NCBI RefSeq assembly: GCF_015732155.1
Contig: NZ_WIQK01000001.1
Coordinates: 1,870,001-1,934,000, forward strand
Reading direction: 5' to 3'
DNA length: 64,000 bases
Source of the DNA: Pectinatus sottacetonis
GTDB taxonomy: Bacteria > Bacillota > Negativicutes > Selenomonadales > Selenomonadaceae
The translations under genes and the position numbers were made by a program. Positions 26,810 through 37,040 of the stretch are shown piece by piece; position 1 is the first letter of the stretch, and each line of letters opens with the position of its first letter. A model generated the notes under the pieces. The model had not been told where the DNA came from, did no database searches, and saw nothing but the letters and a program-made list of their open reading frames with translations.

Positions 26810-27862
26810 ATGAAACGGAAAAAAACACGTCAGATTCATATTGGCAGGATAAAAATTGGCGGTGATGCTCCTGTTTCAGTGCAATCGATGACGAATACTA
26901 AAACTGAGGATACTAAGTCTACCGTAGAACAGATAAAAAGACTGCTTGATGCAGACTGTGATATTGTCCGTGTGGCTGTCCCCAATATGGAAGCAGCAGT
27001 GAATATAAGTAATATAAAGGAAAAAATTGAAGTGCCGCTGGTAGCTGATATCCATTTTGATTATCGGCTGGCATTAACAGCAATTGAACATGGAATCGAT
27101 GCACTGCGTATCAATCCGGGGAATATTGGTGATGAAGATCGGGTAAAAAAAGTGGTTTATGCTGCTAAGAAGAAGAATATTCCTATTCGTATAGGGGTGA
27201 ATGCTGGATCACTTAATAAGAGAATCTTATCTAAATATGGTAAAGTTACGCCTGAAGCTTTGGTAGAAAGTGCCATGGAACATGTGCATATTTTGGAAAA
27301 GTTGGATTTTCATGATATAAAGATTTCTTTAAAGGCTCATGATGTACCACTTACAATTGATGCATATCGTCTTATGAGTGATACAGTGGATTATCCGCTT
27401 CATTTGGGTATAACGGAAGCAGGTACAGTAAATACAGGAATTATAAAGTCTGCTGTGGGCATAGGGGCTTTACTGGCTGAAGGTATTGGTGATACCTTTA
27501 GGATATCGCTTACAGGTGATCCAGTTAATGAAGTAAAAACAGCCAATGAGATTTTAAAGGCACTGGGTTTGAGGGAATATGGGCCGACTTTAGTGTCATG
27601 CCCGACCTGTGGACGGTGTAATATAAATTTAGCTGAAATTGCCGGGAAAGTGGAAAATAAATTAACCACTATAAAAAAACCTATTACAGTCGCTGTTATG
27701 GGTTGTGTGGTAAATGGACCAGGAGAAGCTAAGGATGCAGATGTCGGTATTGCCGGTGGTAAAGGTGAGGGACTGCTTTTCCGTAAAGGTAGGGTCATAA
27801 AAAAAGTACCGGAAGATAATTTGTTGGAAGCATTATTTACGGAAATTGACAGAATAAAATAA
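26810..27862 (+). CDS. ispG: 4-hydroxy-3-methylbut-2-enyl diphosphate synthase
   Basis: [4Fe-4S] enzyme of the MEP pathway that reductively opens methylerythritol cyclodiphosphate, 350 residues. Cluster ligands are Cys264 and Cys267 (CPTCGRC), Cys299 (VMGCVVNGPGEA) and Glu306. The TIM-barrel part includes RINPGNIG. ATG 26810 with AAAGGTG upstream is the preferred start; an in-frame TTG ten codons earlier is unlikely. It needs reduced ferredoxin or flavodoxin, and a ferredoxin gene lies in the same cluster. Confidence 0.96.
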   Translation: MKRKKTRQIHIGRIKIGGDAPVSVQSMTNTKTEDTKSTVEQIKRLLDADCDIVRVAVPNMEAAVNISNIKEKIEVPLVADIHFDYRLALTAIEHGIDALRINPGNIGDEDRVKKVVYAAKKKNIPIRIGVNAGSLNKRILSKYGKVTPEALVESAMEHVHILEKLDFHDIKISLKAHDVPLTIDAYRLMSDTVDYPLHLGITEAGTVNTGIIKSAVGIGALLAEGIGDTFRISLTGDPVNEVKTANEILKALGLREYGPTLVSCPTCGRCNINLAEIAGKVENKLTTIKKPITVAVMGCVVNGPGEAKDADVGIAGGKGEGLLFRKGRVIKKVPEDNLLEALFTEIDRIK

Positions 27863-27902
27863 TGATATTTTATTATAATTTGCGATAAGAGAGGTTTTTT
27901 AA

Positions 27903-29612
27903 TTGTATGCATCAAAGCTTTATGCACCTACTTTGAGGGAAGTGCCAGCGGAAGCAGAAATACCAAGTCATCAGTTAATGCTCAGAGCTGGATTTATAAG
28001 GAAAGCAGCAGGCGGGGTATATACATATTTACCGCTTGCATGGAGAACTCTGCGTAAGATTGAGGCAATAATACGTGAAGAAATGGACGCGGCAGATGGA
28101 CAAGAAATAGCGATGCCTATAATGCAGCCGTCAGAGTTATGGAAGGAATCAGGCCGCTGGGAAGTTTTTGGTGAAGAGATGTTTAAGTTTAATGACCGTC
28201 ATGGCCGTGAGTTTTGTCTTGGTCCTACACATGAAGAGATAATTACTGATTTAGTAAGGAATGAAGTGCGTTCATATAAACAGCTGCCATTACTACTCTA
28301 TCAGATCCAGAATAAATATCGTGACGAAATAAGGCCGCGCTTTGGACTTATGCGCGGGCGGGAATTTATTATGAAGGATCTGTATTCATTTGATAAGGAT
28401 GAAGCAGGTCTTGATGTATCTTATAAAAAAATGTATGATGCTTATACAAAAATTTTTACTCGCTGTGGGCTTACTTTTCGACCTGTAGAGGCAGATAGTG
28501 GGGCAATCGGTGGCAGTAATACCCATGAGTTTACAGCTTTGGCAGATACCGGAGAATCCGAGATTGCTGTATGTACTAAATGTGATTATGCAGCAAATAT
28601 AGAAAAAGCTGAACTGGCAGTTATTAATGCACCTGCTGAAACAGAACTTCCATTACAGAAAATTGCTACACCTGATAAAAAAACAATTAAGGCTGTAATT
28701 GATCAGCTTGGATTGCCGATTGAGAAAACAATTAAAGCTGTTGCTTTTGAAGATGAAAAAAATAGGTTAATATGTGCTTTTGTCAGAGGTGATCATGAGG
28801 TAAATGAAGTAAAACTCCAAAATGCCGTAGGTGCTGTAGAATTGAGAATGGCTGATGAACAAGTTATTTTGGCTGCTGGAGGAGTCCCTGGTTTTATGAG
28901 TCCCATAGGGTTAAATAGAAAAAAAGCTGTCGTTGTTGTTGATTGTACAGTAATGGCAATGAAGAATACCTGCTGCGGCGCAAATGAAGTAGATCAGCAT
29001 TATATTAATGCTGATCCGCAGCGCGATTTTGGTGATGTGTTGGTGAAGGATATTCGTTTGATAAAGGAAGGCGATCCCTGTCCTCACTGTGGTGCGCCGG
29101 TAAAAATAACACGCGGTATAGAAATTGGGCAGGTATTTAAGCTGGGAATAAAGTATTCTCAGGCTCTCCATGCCGGGTTCCTTGATGAAAATGGCAGAGA
29201 AAAACCTTTAGTCATGGGTTGTTATGGTATAGGTGTAAGCCGGACAATGGCAGCAGCTATTGAACAGTCGCATGATGACAATGGAATAATATGGCCTAAG
29301 GCAATAGCACCTTATGAAGTGGTAATTGTGCCAGTCAATGCAAAAGACTCGGCTCAGATGGAATTAGCTGAAATAATATATGGTGTGATGCGTAAAAATA
29401 AAATTGATGTATTATTGGATGATCGCAAGGAACGGGCTGGTGTAAAATTTAAGGATGCAGATCTTATTGGTTATCCTATTCGGATTACAATCGGACCAAA
29501 GGCTGTTAAAGAAGATATTATTGAAGTAAAAGTACGTAAGACGGGTGAGCTTTTTAACTTTTCTAAGACCGATTATGAAGAAAAGCTCAAGCAAATACTG
29601 CAGAAACTTTGA
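27903..29612 (+). CDS. proS: Prolyl-tRNA synthetase (bacterial type)
   Basis: Class II aminoacyl-tRNA synthetase of 569 residues. [22 protein letters not shown] starts the bacterial form; [22 protein letters not shown] and [12 protein letters not shown] mark the catalytic motifs. The central YbaK-like editing insertion (about residues 230-385) is present. It begins at TTG 27903; the nearby ATG is out of frame. A terminator follows. Confidence 0.97.
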   Translation: MYASKLYAPTLREVPAEAEIPSHQLMLRAGFIRKAAGGVYTYLPLAWRTLRKIEAIIREEMDAADGQEIAMPIMQPSELWKESGRWEVFGEEMFKFNDRHGREFCLGPTHEEIITDLVRNEVRSYKQLPLLLYQIQNKYRDEIRPRFGLMRGREFIMKDLYSFDKDEAGLDVSYKKMYDAYTKIFTRCGLTFRPVEADSGAIGGSNTHEFTALADTGESEIAVCTKCDYAANIEKAELAVINAPAETELPLQKIATPDKKTIKAVIDQLGLPIEKTIKAVAFEDEKNRLICAFVRGDHEVNEVKLQNAVGAVELRMADEQVILAAGGVPGFMSPIGLNRKKAVVVVDCTVMAMKNTCCGANEVDQHYINADPQRDFGDVLVKDIRLIKEGDPCPHCGAPVKITRGIEIGQVFKLGIKYSQALHAGFLDENGREKPLVMGCYGIGVSRTMAAAIEQSHDDNGIIWPKAIAPYEVVIVPVNAKDSAQMELAEIIYGVMRKNKIDVLLDDRKERAGVKFKDADLIGYPIRITIGPKAVKEDIIEVKVRKTGELFNFSKTDYEEKLKQILQKL

Positions 29613-29658
29613 GTGTGATGTTTATTTATTGGCATAAAGTATAATAAATGTTGTGTTG

Positions 29659-29695
29659 ATTACCCACCGGGAAATTCTCTGTGGGTAATTTTTTT
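29659..29695 (+). terminator. Terminator of the isoprenoid/proS cluster
   Basis: ATTACCCAC (29659-29667) pairs with GTGGGTAAT (29681-29689), followed by six or more T. Confidence 0.85.
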
Positions 29696-29838
29696 ATGGC
29701 AGATTAGAGCAAAGATTGATTTTGCATTGTTACATAAAATAAAGTATAATTACTATAAATAATTATGATTTTGTCATTGTTATATTTGGACAGTCGATAG
29801 CTGTATGCTTATTAATAATGAAGGGAAGAAAAATAATA

Positions 29839-30372
29839 ATGCTTATCGTAAGTAATGAGGCAGAAGAAAAAGCTGTGTTATGCATAGCTGATAAGATGTG
29901 CATAGCTGCGCGTACTGCGCCAAAAACCAGGGGAATAGACCATGTTTTGACATGTATAGCTACAGATGATGAAAAAACCAAGTTAGCAGTTGAAATGGAA
30001 CGATTAGGCAAGGAAAATAATTTAGAGTTTTTCCAGCGTGATGCTAAATGTATTTACGAATCTACAGCTGTTGTATTATTAGGAACACGGCTAAGTGTAC
30101 GTGGCCTTAATGAGATATGCGGCTATTGTAATTTTAAAAATTGTCAGGAAGTGCTATCCAATGGGGCTCTTTGTGCATATGATCCCATGGATCTTGGTAT
30201 TGCGATAGGGTCTGCCTGCGCCGTAGCTGCTGATAGCAGAGTTGATAATCGGGTGATGTTTTCTGTGGGCCGGGCAGCTATGGCATTAAAATTTCTGGGA
30301 GGGACAGCAAGACAAGTAGTGGGAATTGCTTTGGCTGTAAAAGGAAAATCACCATTTTTTGATCGAAAATAA
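29839..30372 (+). CDS. DUF2148 ferredoxin-like domain protein
   Basis: A 177-residue protein of the DUF2148 (COG4739) family, seen in anaerobes and thought to bind an iron-sulfur cluster. Cysteines cluster in CGYCNFKNCQEVLSNGALCAYD, and the C-terminus reads GSACAVAADSRVDNRVMFSVG. Function is not established. ATG 29839 is chosen over an in-frame ATG seven codons earlier because GAAGGGA is well placed. Confidence 0.85.
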   Translation: MLIVSNEAEEKAVLCIADKMCIAARTAPKTRGIDHVLTCIATDDEKTKLAVEMERLGKENNLEFFQRDAKCIYESTAVVLLGTRLSVRGLNEICGYCNFKNCQEVLSNGALCAYDPMDLGIAIGSACAVAADSRVDNRVMFSVGRAAMALKFLGGTARQVVGIALAVKGKSPFFDRK

Positions 30373-30531
30373 TTGGAATATTAGCTATATTTCAGGGTTG
30401 TTTATGATCTTATAAGCATGATAAAAATATAAATTTTTTGCATAAATAACAAATTCATAATAATAATATAACAAAATACAACCGATATTAGTTAAAATTA
30501 TATACATAGCTTATAAAGGGGCGTTATATTA

Positions 30532-32307
30532 TTGAAGGAAAATAAGGAATTGAAATTGATTTTGCAAAATAAACTTATCACACCCGTATATCAGCCTATT
30601 GTTAATTTGAAGACGGGAGAAATTTTTGCTTATGAAGCTTTGAGCCGGGGACCACGGGGAAGCCGGCTGGCCAGTCCCGATAAACTTTTTTCTTTGGCTG
30701 AAAAAGAAAAATGTTCATGGCAGCTTGACTATTTATGCCGTAGTATGGCAATTAAGAATGTGGCGGATATACTCGGGGAACGTAAATTATTTTTAAATGT
30801 TGATGCTAAAATTTTATATGACAAAAAATTTCATCAGGGATCAACGGCTAAGCTTCTGCGCCGATTCAGTCTTAATACATCTAATATAGTTTTTGAAATA
30901 AGTGAGAAGACAACAATAGACGATTATGAGGCATTTTGTGCGGTGCTTAATAATTATAAGTGTCAAAATTATAAAATTGCTATAGATGATGTCGGCTCAG
31001 GCTATAGCGGACTTAATCTGCTGGCTCAATTATCACCCCATTTTGTAAAAATAGATATAGGATTGGTAAAGGATATTGATAAAAATTATATAAGAAAATC
31101 CATAGTAAAAGCTTTAACGAGTTTTGCCCATGCAGCAAATATAAAGATCATAGCAGAAGGTATCGAAAGAAAAGAAGAGCTGGAAGTTTTGATAGATCTA
31201 GGTATTGATTTTGGACAAGGCTTTTTTTTAGGAAAACCTCATCCTTGTTTACAACTACTGGAAAAACACATAAAAAAATGTATTTGTAATGCCTATAAGG
31301 AAAAAGAGAATTTCCGTATGAATACACTGCTTAATATGACGATAGGGGAAATTGCTTCACGCCAAACGACTTTTTCGTCGGATACTCCTGGACATGTGAT
31401 TTTAGATTATCTTCATTCCATGCAAGAACCATTGGATATTATCATTGTGGATAATGGCGAGCCGGTGGGAATTGTAAATCATAACATTTTTTATCAACAA
31501 CTTGCTACTACGTATGGAATTTCTCTTTATAGCAATAGACCAATTAAATTGTTGATGCACAAACAGCCCCTTTTGGTAGATTATCGGGCATCTATTGAAG
31601 AAGCTTCATCACAGGCCCTTAGCAGAGAAAATAAGCACACCTATGATTCATTGATTATAGTTAAAGATAATGTTTATTATGGAACGGTGACGATAAAAAA
31701 GCTTTTAGAAGTGACAACTAAACTGGAGCTTAATCGAGCTCGTCACGCTAATCCGCTTACTGGGTTGCCGGGGAATAATGTTATAGAATGGACTATGGCA
31801 CACCATCTTAACAGTTGCCGGCCCTTTGCCGTAGTATATATAGATATAGATAATTTCAAAGTATATAATGATATTTATGGATTTGAGGCAGGCGACAGTG
31901 TGCTTATTGCGGCAGCTAAATTGCTGCATCAGGTCCTGTCTAAGCAAATAAGTAAGTTCTTTTTGGGACATATCGGCGGAGATGATTTTATTGCCTTTAT
32001 TCCCATTGATAAAATTAAAGAAATATGCGAATTGATTATAGAAGAATTTGATGTGCAGACTAAAAATTTTTATTCTGCTGAACATCGTAAACAAAAATTT
32101 ATTATTGCTAGGAACCGCAAGGGTAAAACAGAAAAATTTCCTTTGATGACGGTATCACTGGCAGTTCTTAAAATTATAGATAAAAAGGGGTTGACATCAA
32201 CTATATTGGCTTCCAAGGCAGCTGCGGTGAAAAAGGAGTGTAAAGCGCTGTCAAGAAGCAGTTATATAGTTAGTGAATGCAGTGGTAAAAATTTATTGGA
32301 TAATTAA
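30532..32307 (+). CDS. EAL-CBS-GGDEF cyclic-di-GMP signalling protein
   Basis: A 591-residue cytoplasmic protein with no transmembrane segment. The EAL domain (about 1-245) keeps the catalytic set: YEALSRG, LFLNVDA, FEISEK, IAIDDVGSGYSG, VKIDIGLVKDI, AEGIE and GQGFFLGKP, so phosphodiesterase activity is likely. A CBS pair (about 265-390) could bind nucleotides. The GGDEF domain (about 400-590) has HIGGDDF instead of GGDEF, so cyclase activity is uncertain; it may bind GTP as a regulator. TTG start preceded by AAGGGG. Monocistronic. Confidence 0.9.
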   Translation: MKENKELKLILQNKLITPVYQPIVNLKTGEIFAYEALSRGPRGSRLASPDKLFSLAEKEKCSWQLDYLCRSMAIKNVADILGERKLFLNVDAKILYDKKFHQGSTAKLLRRFSLNTSNIVFEISEKTTIDDYEAFCAVLNNYKCQNYKIAIDDVGSGYSGLNLLAQLSPHFVKIDIGLVKDIDKNYIRKSIVKALTSFAHAANIKIIAEGIERKEELEVLIDLGIDFGQGFFLGKPHPCLQLLEKHIKKCICNAYKEKENFRMNTLLNMTIGEIASRQTTFSSDTPGHVILDYLHSMQEPLDIIIVDNGEPVGIVNHNIFYQQLATTYGISLYSNRPIKLLMHKQPLLVDYRASIEEASSQALSRENKHTYDSLIIVKDNVYYGTVTIKKLLEVTTKLELNRARHANPLTGLPGNNVIEWTMAHHLNSCRPFAVVYIDIDNFKVYNDIYGFEAGDSVLIAAAKLLHQVLSKQISKFFLGHIGGDDFIAFIPIDKIKEICELIIEEFDVQTKNFYSAEHRKQKFIIARNRKGKTEKFPLMTVSLAVLKIIDKKGLTSTILASKAAAVKKECKALSRSSYIVSECSGKNLLDN

Positions 32308-32310
32308 AAG

Positions 32311-32430
32311 AGGCTGTCGCATTAATAATATTGACATTATGAAGATGTAATTCCATACATTGCTTAACGGTTTTTTGGTAGGCAGGGAAGAAATATTTAT
32401 GAATGAAAATAGTTATTTGCGGCAGTTTCT
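32311..32430. repeat. CTGYCRCA-type long hairpin between convergent genes
   Basis: AGGCTGTCGCATT (32311-32323) pairs with TTTGCGGCAGTTT (about 32416-32428), enclosing about 90 nt. It lies between the EAL-CBS-GGDEF gene and the end of addB. The arms match those of the hairpins at 44061, 58419 and 62945. Confidence 0.55.
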
Positions 32431-32445
32431 TTTGGCTATAGTATG

Positions 32446-35400
32446 TTACATTTTGTCTGGCTGTATTTTATCTATGAGCTGCTGCATAAACACATCATCT
32501 TCCTTTTCAATGAGTTTATTATATTCATAACCGGGTATAGATAAGTCAAAGCGGCAGAAGGCAATATAAGGACAAAACATACAGGCTGTTTTTTGTTTTA
32601 ATTTATAAGGCGTGATAGATGCTTCTCCCTGGAGAATACGCTTACCGGTATCTGTAATAAGTTCATCCATATATTGAAGTAAGGCATTGAATTCAGCTTC
32701 ACTTTTTACATAGGTGCGGCTTAATTTATTTATGGAACCATTTTTATTAAATCGGACTTTTATAAAAGAAGCAGAGTCATCTATTTTTTTTATGACAGAT
32801 GGATCTAGTAATAACCAGCCAGGCATGCGCATTTGCTTTATCAATTCAGTTTTTATTTGGTCATCGCTCATTTCTTTGTTAAAAGTCAGAAGGGAGGTTT
32901 TTAGAAAACAGTATAATATTCCGGCTGGAATAGGATCAGTATTAAGCTCAAGTGCTGTCGCTGAATTTTGAACAGCAAGCAAATAGGTAAGCAGTTGAAG
33001 TTTTAAGCCATAGTATACTTCTGTCAGGTTAATATAAGCATTACCTGATTTATAATCAATTATGAGAAAATATTTGCCGCTTTTATCGGAATCAATGCGG
33101 TCTATCTGCCCGGTAATATTTATTTTATAGCCATTATTTAAATTGTATATTAGCGGTGGTAGACCGCCATTATTAGAGCCAAAGGGTTTTTCCATAGCAA
33201 TAGGGAAAAATTCACTGTGACAGGCGAAAGAACAAAGTCTTTCTAAAGCTTGCTCCGCTGTTTTGCGGATACGTGTGGTAAGATGTTCGTACTGTTTATT
33301 GCTCAATAATATTTGATTTTGTAGTTTTGGAGCCAGTTCATCTATTATTTGGCGACATAGGTCATGGCATTCTGCTGGTGATATTTCATTCCAATGGCGG
33401 TTTTGTTTTAATAATATTTCGCCAAAACAGTGCATTGTTTCGTGTAGAAGAATGCCGCGATCAGGAGCAGAAAAACTAAATTCTATACGTTCGGAAAGAT
33501 TTAAAGCATAATGGGAAAAATGTTTGAATGGGCAGTTGTGAAATTGTTCAAAACGAGTAACACTGCCATTTAGACAATGATCTTTAGTATACAGGCAGGC
33601 AGCTAAAGCCGGTGACAGTGTAGTATCTGGTGCTTTGGCAAATAGTCCGGTAAGAGCTGTATGCAATGATGTTTGAAAATTATCATGTGCTAATAACCAG
33701 TTATAGACGTCAAACCAAAATGGAGCTATAGTGTTTTTTTCACGATACTGCCGCAGGGCAGTTGTTAAATATGATATGCAACGGCGCGGGGTGACTACAC
33801 GCCGTTTTTCGTTTTCGGAGGTATAATTTTCTAATAAAATGGAAATAGTCTGTTCTTGCTTTAATGGCAAAATATAGTGCAGTCGATCAATAAGAGAAGA
33901 TCTATTTAAAGCACCACCCTCGGAATCTGATAGTGAATATGATACCCATGTATATTTACGGCTTAAGGTAAAAGCTTTATATAACAAAAAATTTTCAAAA
34001 AAATTATCATCACTGCTGCCACCAGATAGTTTTATGCCTGATTCCTGTAGATAAAAACGGTCGGAATCGGTTAGTAATCCTTCTGATTTTATCCGACGGG
34101 GCATAATACCTTCATTTGCTCCGAGTATGTAAATAGCATCTTTATTTTCTAGGCTGTTTTGGTCAAAGGAAGCGATAGTGACATAGTCCAAGCCGGGAGG
34201 GATTAAGGCTATTTGCAGAGATTCCAAGCCATCATTTAATATTTTAGCGTATTCCTTTAAAGATAGTTTGTCTATGCCGCAGGTTTCTACTATCTGGTCA
34301 AATAGATCTATAGTATCATGCCATATCTGCTGCTGTTCTTTTGCTAAAGCCAGATTGCCAGCTTTTTCAGCTGTGTCCTGCCATAAAGAAAGTTTTTTCG
34401 GTATTGCCAGTGTAATTAGGAAATTATACAGAGCTGTTGTAGTTTCACGGACGTCAGCAGCATTTTTTATTTCTTCTGCTAATTTGGCAAGTGGTTTTAT
34501 AAGGCGGTAACGGATGTCATTTATTTTATCAAGATAAGCTGTATCATCTATAGATAAGTCTTGGGAAAATGATTGATGAAAATACTGCCAAGGCTTTTTA
34601 TCCAGCCAGTGCTTTTTTCCTTTTATACCAAATTCAAGTACATAGTTTTCCAGTAGGTCAATTTCATCACGTGTTACGGGGAAGAAATCTGTTTTAAAGC
34701 AGCGCATTAATGGCTCATACTGCCATGTATTGATTGCTTCCATGCAGGAACGTAATAATTCAGCAAGTGGATGATGGATAAAAAGTCGTTTGTTATCACT
34801 AAAAAATGGTATCTGATAATCATGTAAGACAGCCTGCAGAATATTGGCATAAGAGTTGTCACGGATGATTATACCAATATCGTTGTAACTATAGGCTTCT
34901 TCACGGCATAATCTTATAATATCTATGGCTGCTGCCTCTACTTCTAAGCGATGGTTGGCGGCTTCAGCAATTATTATCCCATCAGCCTTTTTAGCTTTTT
35001 GTAAAGGGAAAATGAACATATTGTTTTCAATTGCCTTTTGGGCTGGTGATAAGAAACGATATGGTGTAGTCAGGTAGGTATATTTTATGCCTATATTAAG
35101 TTGTTTGCATAATTCAGTTATTTCTTTAAAAGTGTGATATTGGCGGTGAAATAGTGCAGTTTCGTTATTATTGAAATGATTTTTCACATCATCGATGCAT
35201 AAACTTAAATGGATATGTGATGCTTTATGAAAAAGTGCCTTTAATATAGTGAGCTCTTGTGGATTAAAAAATATAAAACCATCTACCCAAATTTCACATT
35301 TTTCCAGCCATGATGCAGATTGAATTTTAATAGCGGTTATTGAAAGTAAATCTTCATTATCATTATAGCGGTCCTGCGTGGTTTTATTGAATTCATTATA

Positions 35401-35895
35401 TAGTAGGGCAATGTCATTCAATTTTTGTGATAAAGTTTCATCGGAGGTTGCTTTTCCGGCTTTTTCCAAGTCATTAACGGTAATTCCGTAAGTTTTTAAT
35501 TCTTCTATGATTTGGCATAGGGACGAAGTGAAATTACGCTGATTAGCGGCTTTAGCAAAGCTGGTAAGCTCTTTTTTATTTTCCAGGATGACACGTGACA
35601 GCAGTAATTTTTTGCCTATTTCTGTTATGTGGGTATTGACTGCACCGCCATTACGGTTTAGTATATACCGGCATAAGCGGCGGAAGCCAAATACATATGC
35701 GCGGGAAAATCCACCGCGTTTATTCATTAAAATAGCTAGCCGCCGTTCTATTTTAAAGGTCATATGTTCTGGCAGGATCAATAGCAGAGGAGTTCCCTCA
35801 GCTGATTGTTCCAAGCGTTTTGTTATGTCGCTGAGGCAGCGGCTTGTTTTACCGGTACCAGTTTTTCCTAATATAAATTCGAGCAAATTTTTCAC
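32446..35895 (-). CDS. addB: ATP-dependent helicase/nuclease subunit AddB
   Basis: Double-strand-break repair subunit of about 1149 residues. The Walker A motif GKTGTGKT is at residues 10-17. The C-terminal RecB-type nuclease domain contains IIDYKSG, and the iron-sulfur cysteines are HNCPF plus CMFCPYIAFC, as in B. subtilis AddB. I use the GTG at 35895 because the protein then starts KNLLEFILGKTG as in the family; the ATG at 35955 adds residues overlapping the preceding gene. Its usual partner addA should follow on the same strand but does not; the next gene is convergent. Confidence 0.92.
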   Translation of the reverse strand: MKNLLEFILGKTGTGKTSRCLSDITKRLEQSAEGTPLLLILPEHMTFKIERRLAILMNKRGGFSRAYVFGFRRLCRYILNRNGGAVNTHITEIGKKLLLSRVILENKKELTSFAKAANQRNFTSSLCQIIEELKTYGITVNDLEKAGKATSDETLSQKLNDIALLYNEFNKTTQDRYNDNEDLLSITAIKIQSASWLEKCEIWVDGFIFFNPQELTILKALFHKASHIHLSLCIDDVKNHFNNNETALFHRQYHTFKEITELCKQLNIGIKYTYLTTPYRFLSPAQKAIENNMFIFPLQKAKKADGIIIAEAANHRLEVEAAAIDIIRLCREEAYSYNDIGIIIRDNSYANILQAVLHDYQIPFFSDNKRLFIHHPLAELLRSCMEAINTWQYEPLMRCFKTDFFPVTRDEIDLLENYVLEFGIKGKKHWLDKKPWQYFHQSFSQDLSIDDTAYLDKINDIRYRLIKPLAKLAEEIKNAADVRETTTALYNFLITLAIPKKLSLWQDTAEKAGNLALAKEQQQIWHDTIDLFDQIVETCGIDKLSLKEYAKILNDGLESLQIALIPPGLDYVTIASFDQNSLENKDAIYILGANEGIMPRRIKSEGLLTDSDRFYLQESGIKLSGGSSDDNFFENFLLYKAFTLSRKYTWVSYSLSDSEGGALNRSSLIDRLHYILPLKQEQTISILLENYTSENEKRRVVTPRRCISYLTTALRQYREKNTIAPFWFDVYNWLLAHDNFQTSLHTALTGLFAKAPDTTLSPALAACLYTKDHCLNGSVTRFEQFHNCPFKHFSHYALNLSERIEFSFSAPDRGILLHETMHCFGEILLKQNRHWNEISPAECHDLCRQIIDELAPKLQNQILLSNKQYEHLTTRIRKTAEQALERLCSFACHSEFFPIAMEKPFGSNNGGLPPLIYNLNNGYKINITGQIDRIDSDKSGKYFLIIDYKSGNAYINLTEVYYGLKLQLLTYLLAVQNSATALELNTDPIPAGILYCFLKTSLLTFNKEMSDDQIKTELIKQMRMPGWLLLDPSVIKKIDDSASFIKVRFNKNGSINKLSRTYVKSEAEFNALLQYMDELITDTGKRILQGEASITPYKLKQKTACMFCPYIAFCRFDLSIPGYEYNKLIEKEDDVFMQQLIDKIQPDKM

Positions 35896-35899
35896 CTCA

Positions 35900-36121
35900 T
35901 TAGTCAGATAATATTTTACGGTAATAATAAACAATAGTGCCAAATATGGCAACAATTATAATACTTGCAATTATCATGCCTATAAGATCTGCATATGCAG
36001 TAGTTACAGATAAAAGCAAAGAGGCGGCAATGGAATATAACATTATCCAGGAAAATGCCGTAAATGATAAAATGCATAAAAAGAAAATAAATTTTATGAA
36101 ACGCAATATATTAATTGACAT
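35900..36121 (-). CDS. Small membrane protein upstream of addB
   Basis: A 73-residue protein with two hydrophobic segments (about 8-38 and 44-66) and a basic C-terminus. GGGAG lies 7 nt before the ATG at 36121. Its stop is 4 nt from the GTG start of addB, so it is in the same transcript and may set addB translation by coupling. No family recognised. Confidence 0.5.
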   Translation of the reverse strand: MSINILRFIKFIFFLCILSFTAFSWIMLYSIAASLLLSVTTAYADLIGMIIASIIIVAIFGTIVYYYRKILSD

Positions 36122-36199
36122 AATAACATCTCCCATACTATAATTATCAAAATTAAATATCATATTGTACAATAGAAAATAGAAAATGGGGAAGAATAA

Positions 36200-36979
36200 G
36201 TGAATGAAATAAAGACAATAGAAGAAATACTGCTTAATTCTATGCCATCGTTGCAAACGGTACTACTGGATGGTTGGGTATTGCGATTCAATAAAAATTA
36301 TACTTACAGGGCGAATTGTGTTTGTCCAGTGTATTATAATGATGATGCAAAAAAGATAAGAAAAAAAATTGCCTATTGTGAAGAAATATATGGTAGAAAT
36401 AAAATGCCAACGGTTTTTAAAGTTACAAATGTTATACAAAAAGATTTAGGATCAATTTTATTGGAAATGGATTATGAAAAAATAAAGACAGTATATACAA
36501 TGCAGGGGAATTTGCTGAATATGGTTGTGGGGAAAAATGTATCTGATGTCAGATTATGCATGGCAGAAAAACCTGAAAACTGGCTCAATGCTTCTTGTCA
36601 GCTGGCCGGACTTACAGATCAGATGCTAATAGACATACAATGCCAGGAGATTAAAAATATTACTGTTAAAAGTATATTTGTAAAAGCTATTTGTGATAAA
36701 AAAGTAGTTGGCTGCGGTTATGGTACAACAGAGCATGGTTATGTAGGGATATATGGCCTGCATGTAGATGAATATTATCGGAAAAAAGGAATAGGTACAT
36801 CAATCTGCCAGGCAATTTTTACTTTTGGCCGGAAGAATGGAGCAAAGAAAGCCTATCTGATTGTACATAGCAGAAATAATACTGCGATTGCCTTATATTC
36901 ACATATGGGTTTTACTAAAATGTATGAATATGATTTTTATCAAAAATCAGACAGTAAATATAAAATTATTGATGCATAA
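36200..36979 (+). CDS. GNAT-family N-acetyltransferase
   Basis: A 259-residue protein whose C-terminal half (about 130-255) is a GNAT domain, with GIYGLHVDEYYRKKGIGTSIC containing the acetyl-CoA loop RKKGIG and the final YSHMGFTKMYEYDFY. The N-terminal half begins with a conserved MPSLQTVLLDGWVLRFNKNYTYRANCV segment found in two-domain GNAT proteins. Substrate unknown. GTG start with GGGGAAG upstream, divergent from the addB operon. Confidence 0.82.
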   Translation: MNEIKTIEEILLNSMPSLQTVLLDGWVLRFNKNYTYRANCVCPVYYNDDAKKIRKKIAYCEEIYGRNKMPTVFKVTNVIQKDLGSILLEMDYEKIKTVYTMQGNLLNMVVGKNVSDVRLCMAEKPENWLNASCQLAGLTDQMLIDIQCQEIKNITVKSIFVKAICDKKVVGCGYGTTEHGYVGIYGLHVDEYYRKKGIGTSICQAIFTFGRKNGAKKAYLIVHSRNNTAIALYSHMGFTKMYEYDFYQKSDSKYKIIDA

Positions 36980-37003
36980 ATAATGGTTCTGCCAAAATGA
37001 AGT

Positions 37004-37040
37004 TCTGAGAACCTTCACGGTAAAAGTGATGGTTATCAGG
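37004..37040. terminator. Weak hairpin between convergent genes
   Basis: CTGAGAACCTTCAC can pair with GTGATGGTTATCAG with two mismatches, followed by a T-rich run on the plus strand. It overlaps the stop codon of the EamA transporter gene. Confidence 0.4.
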
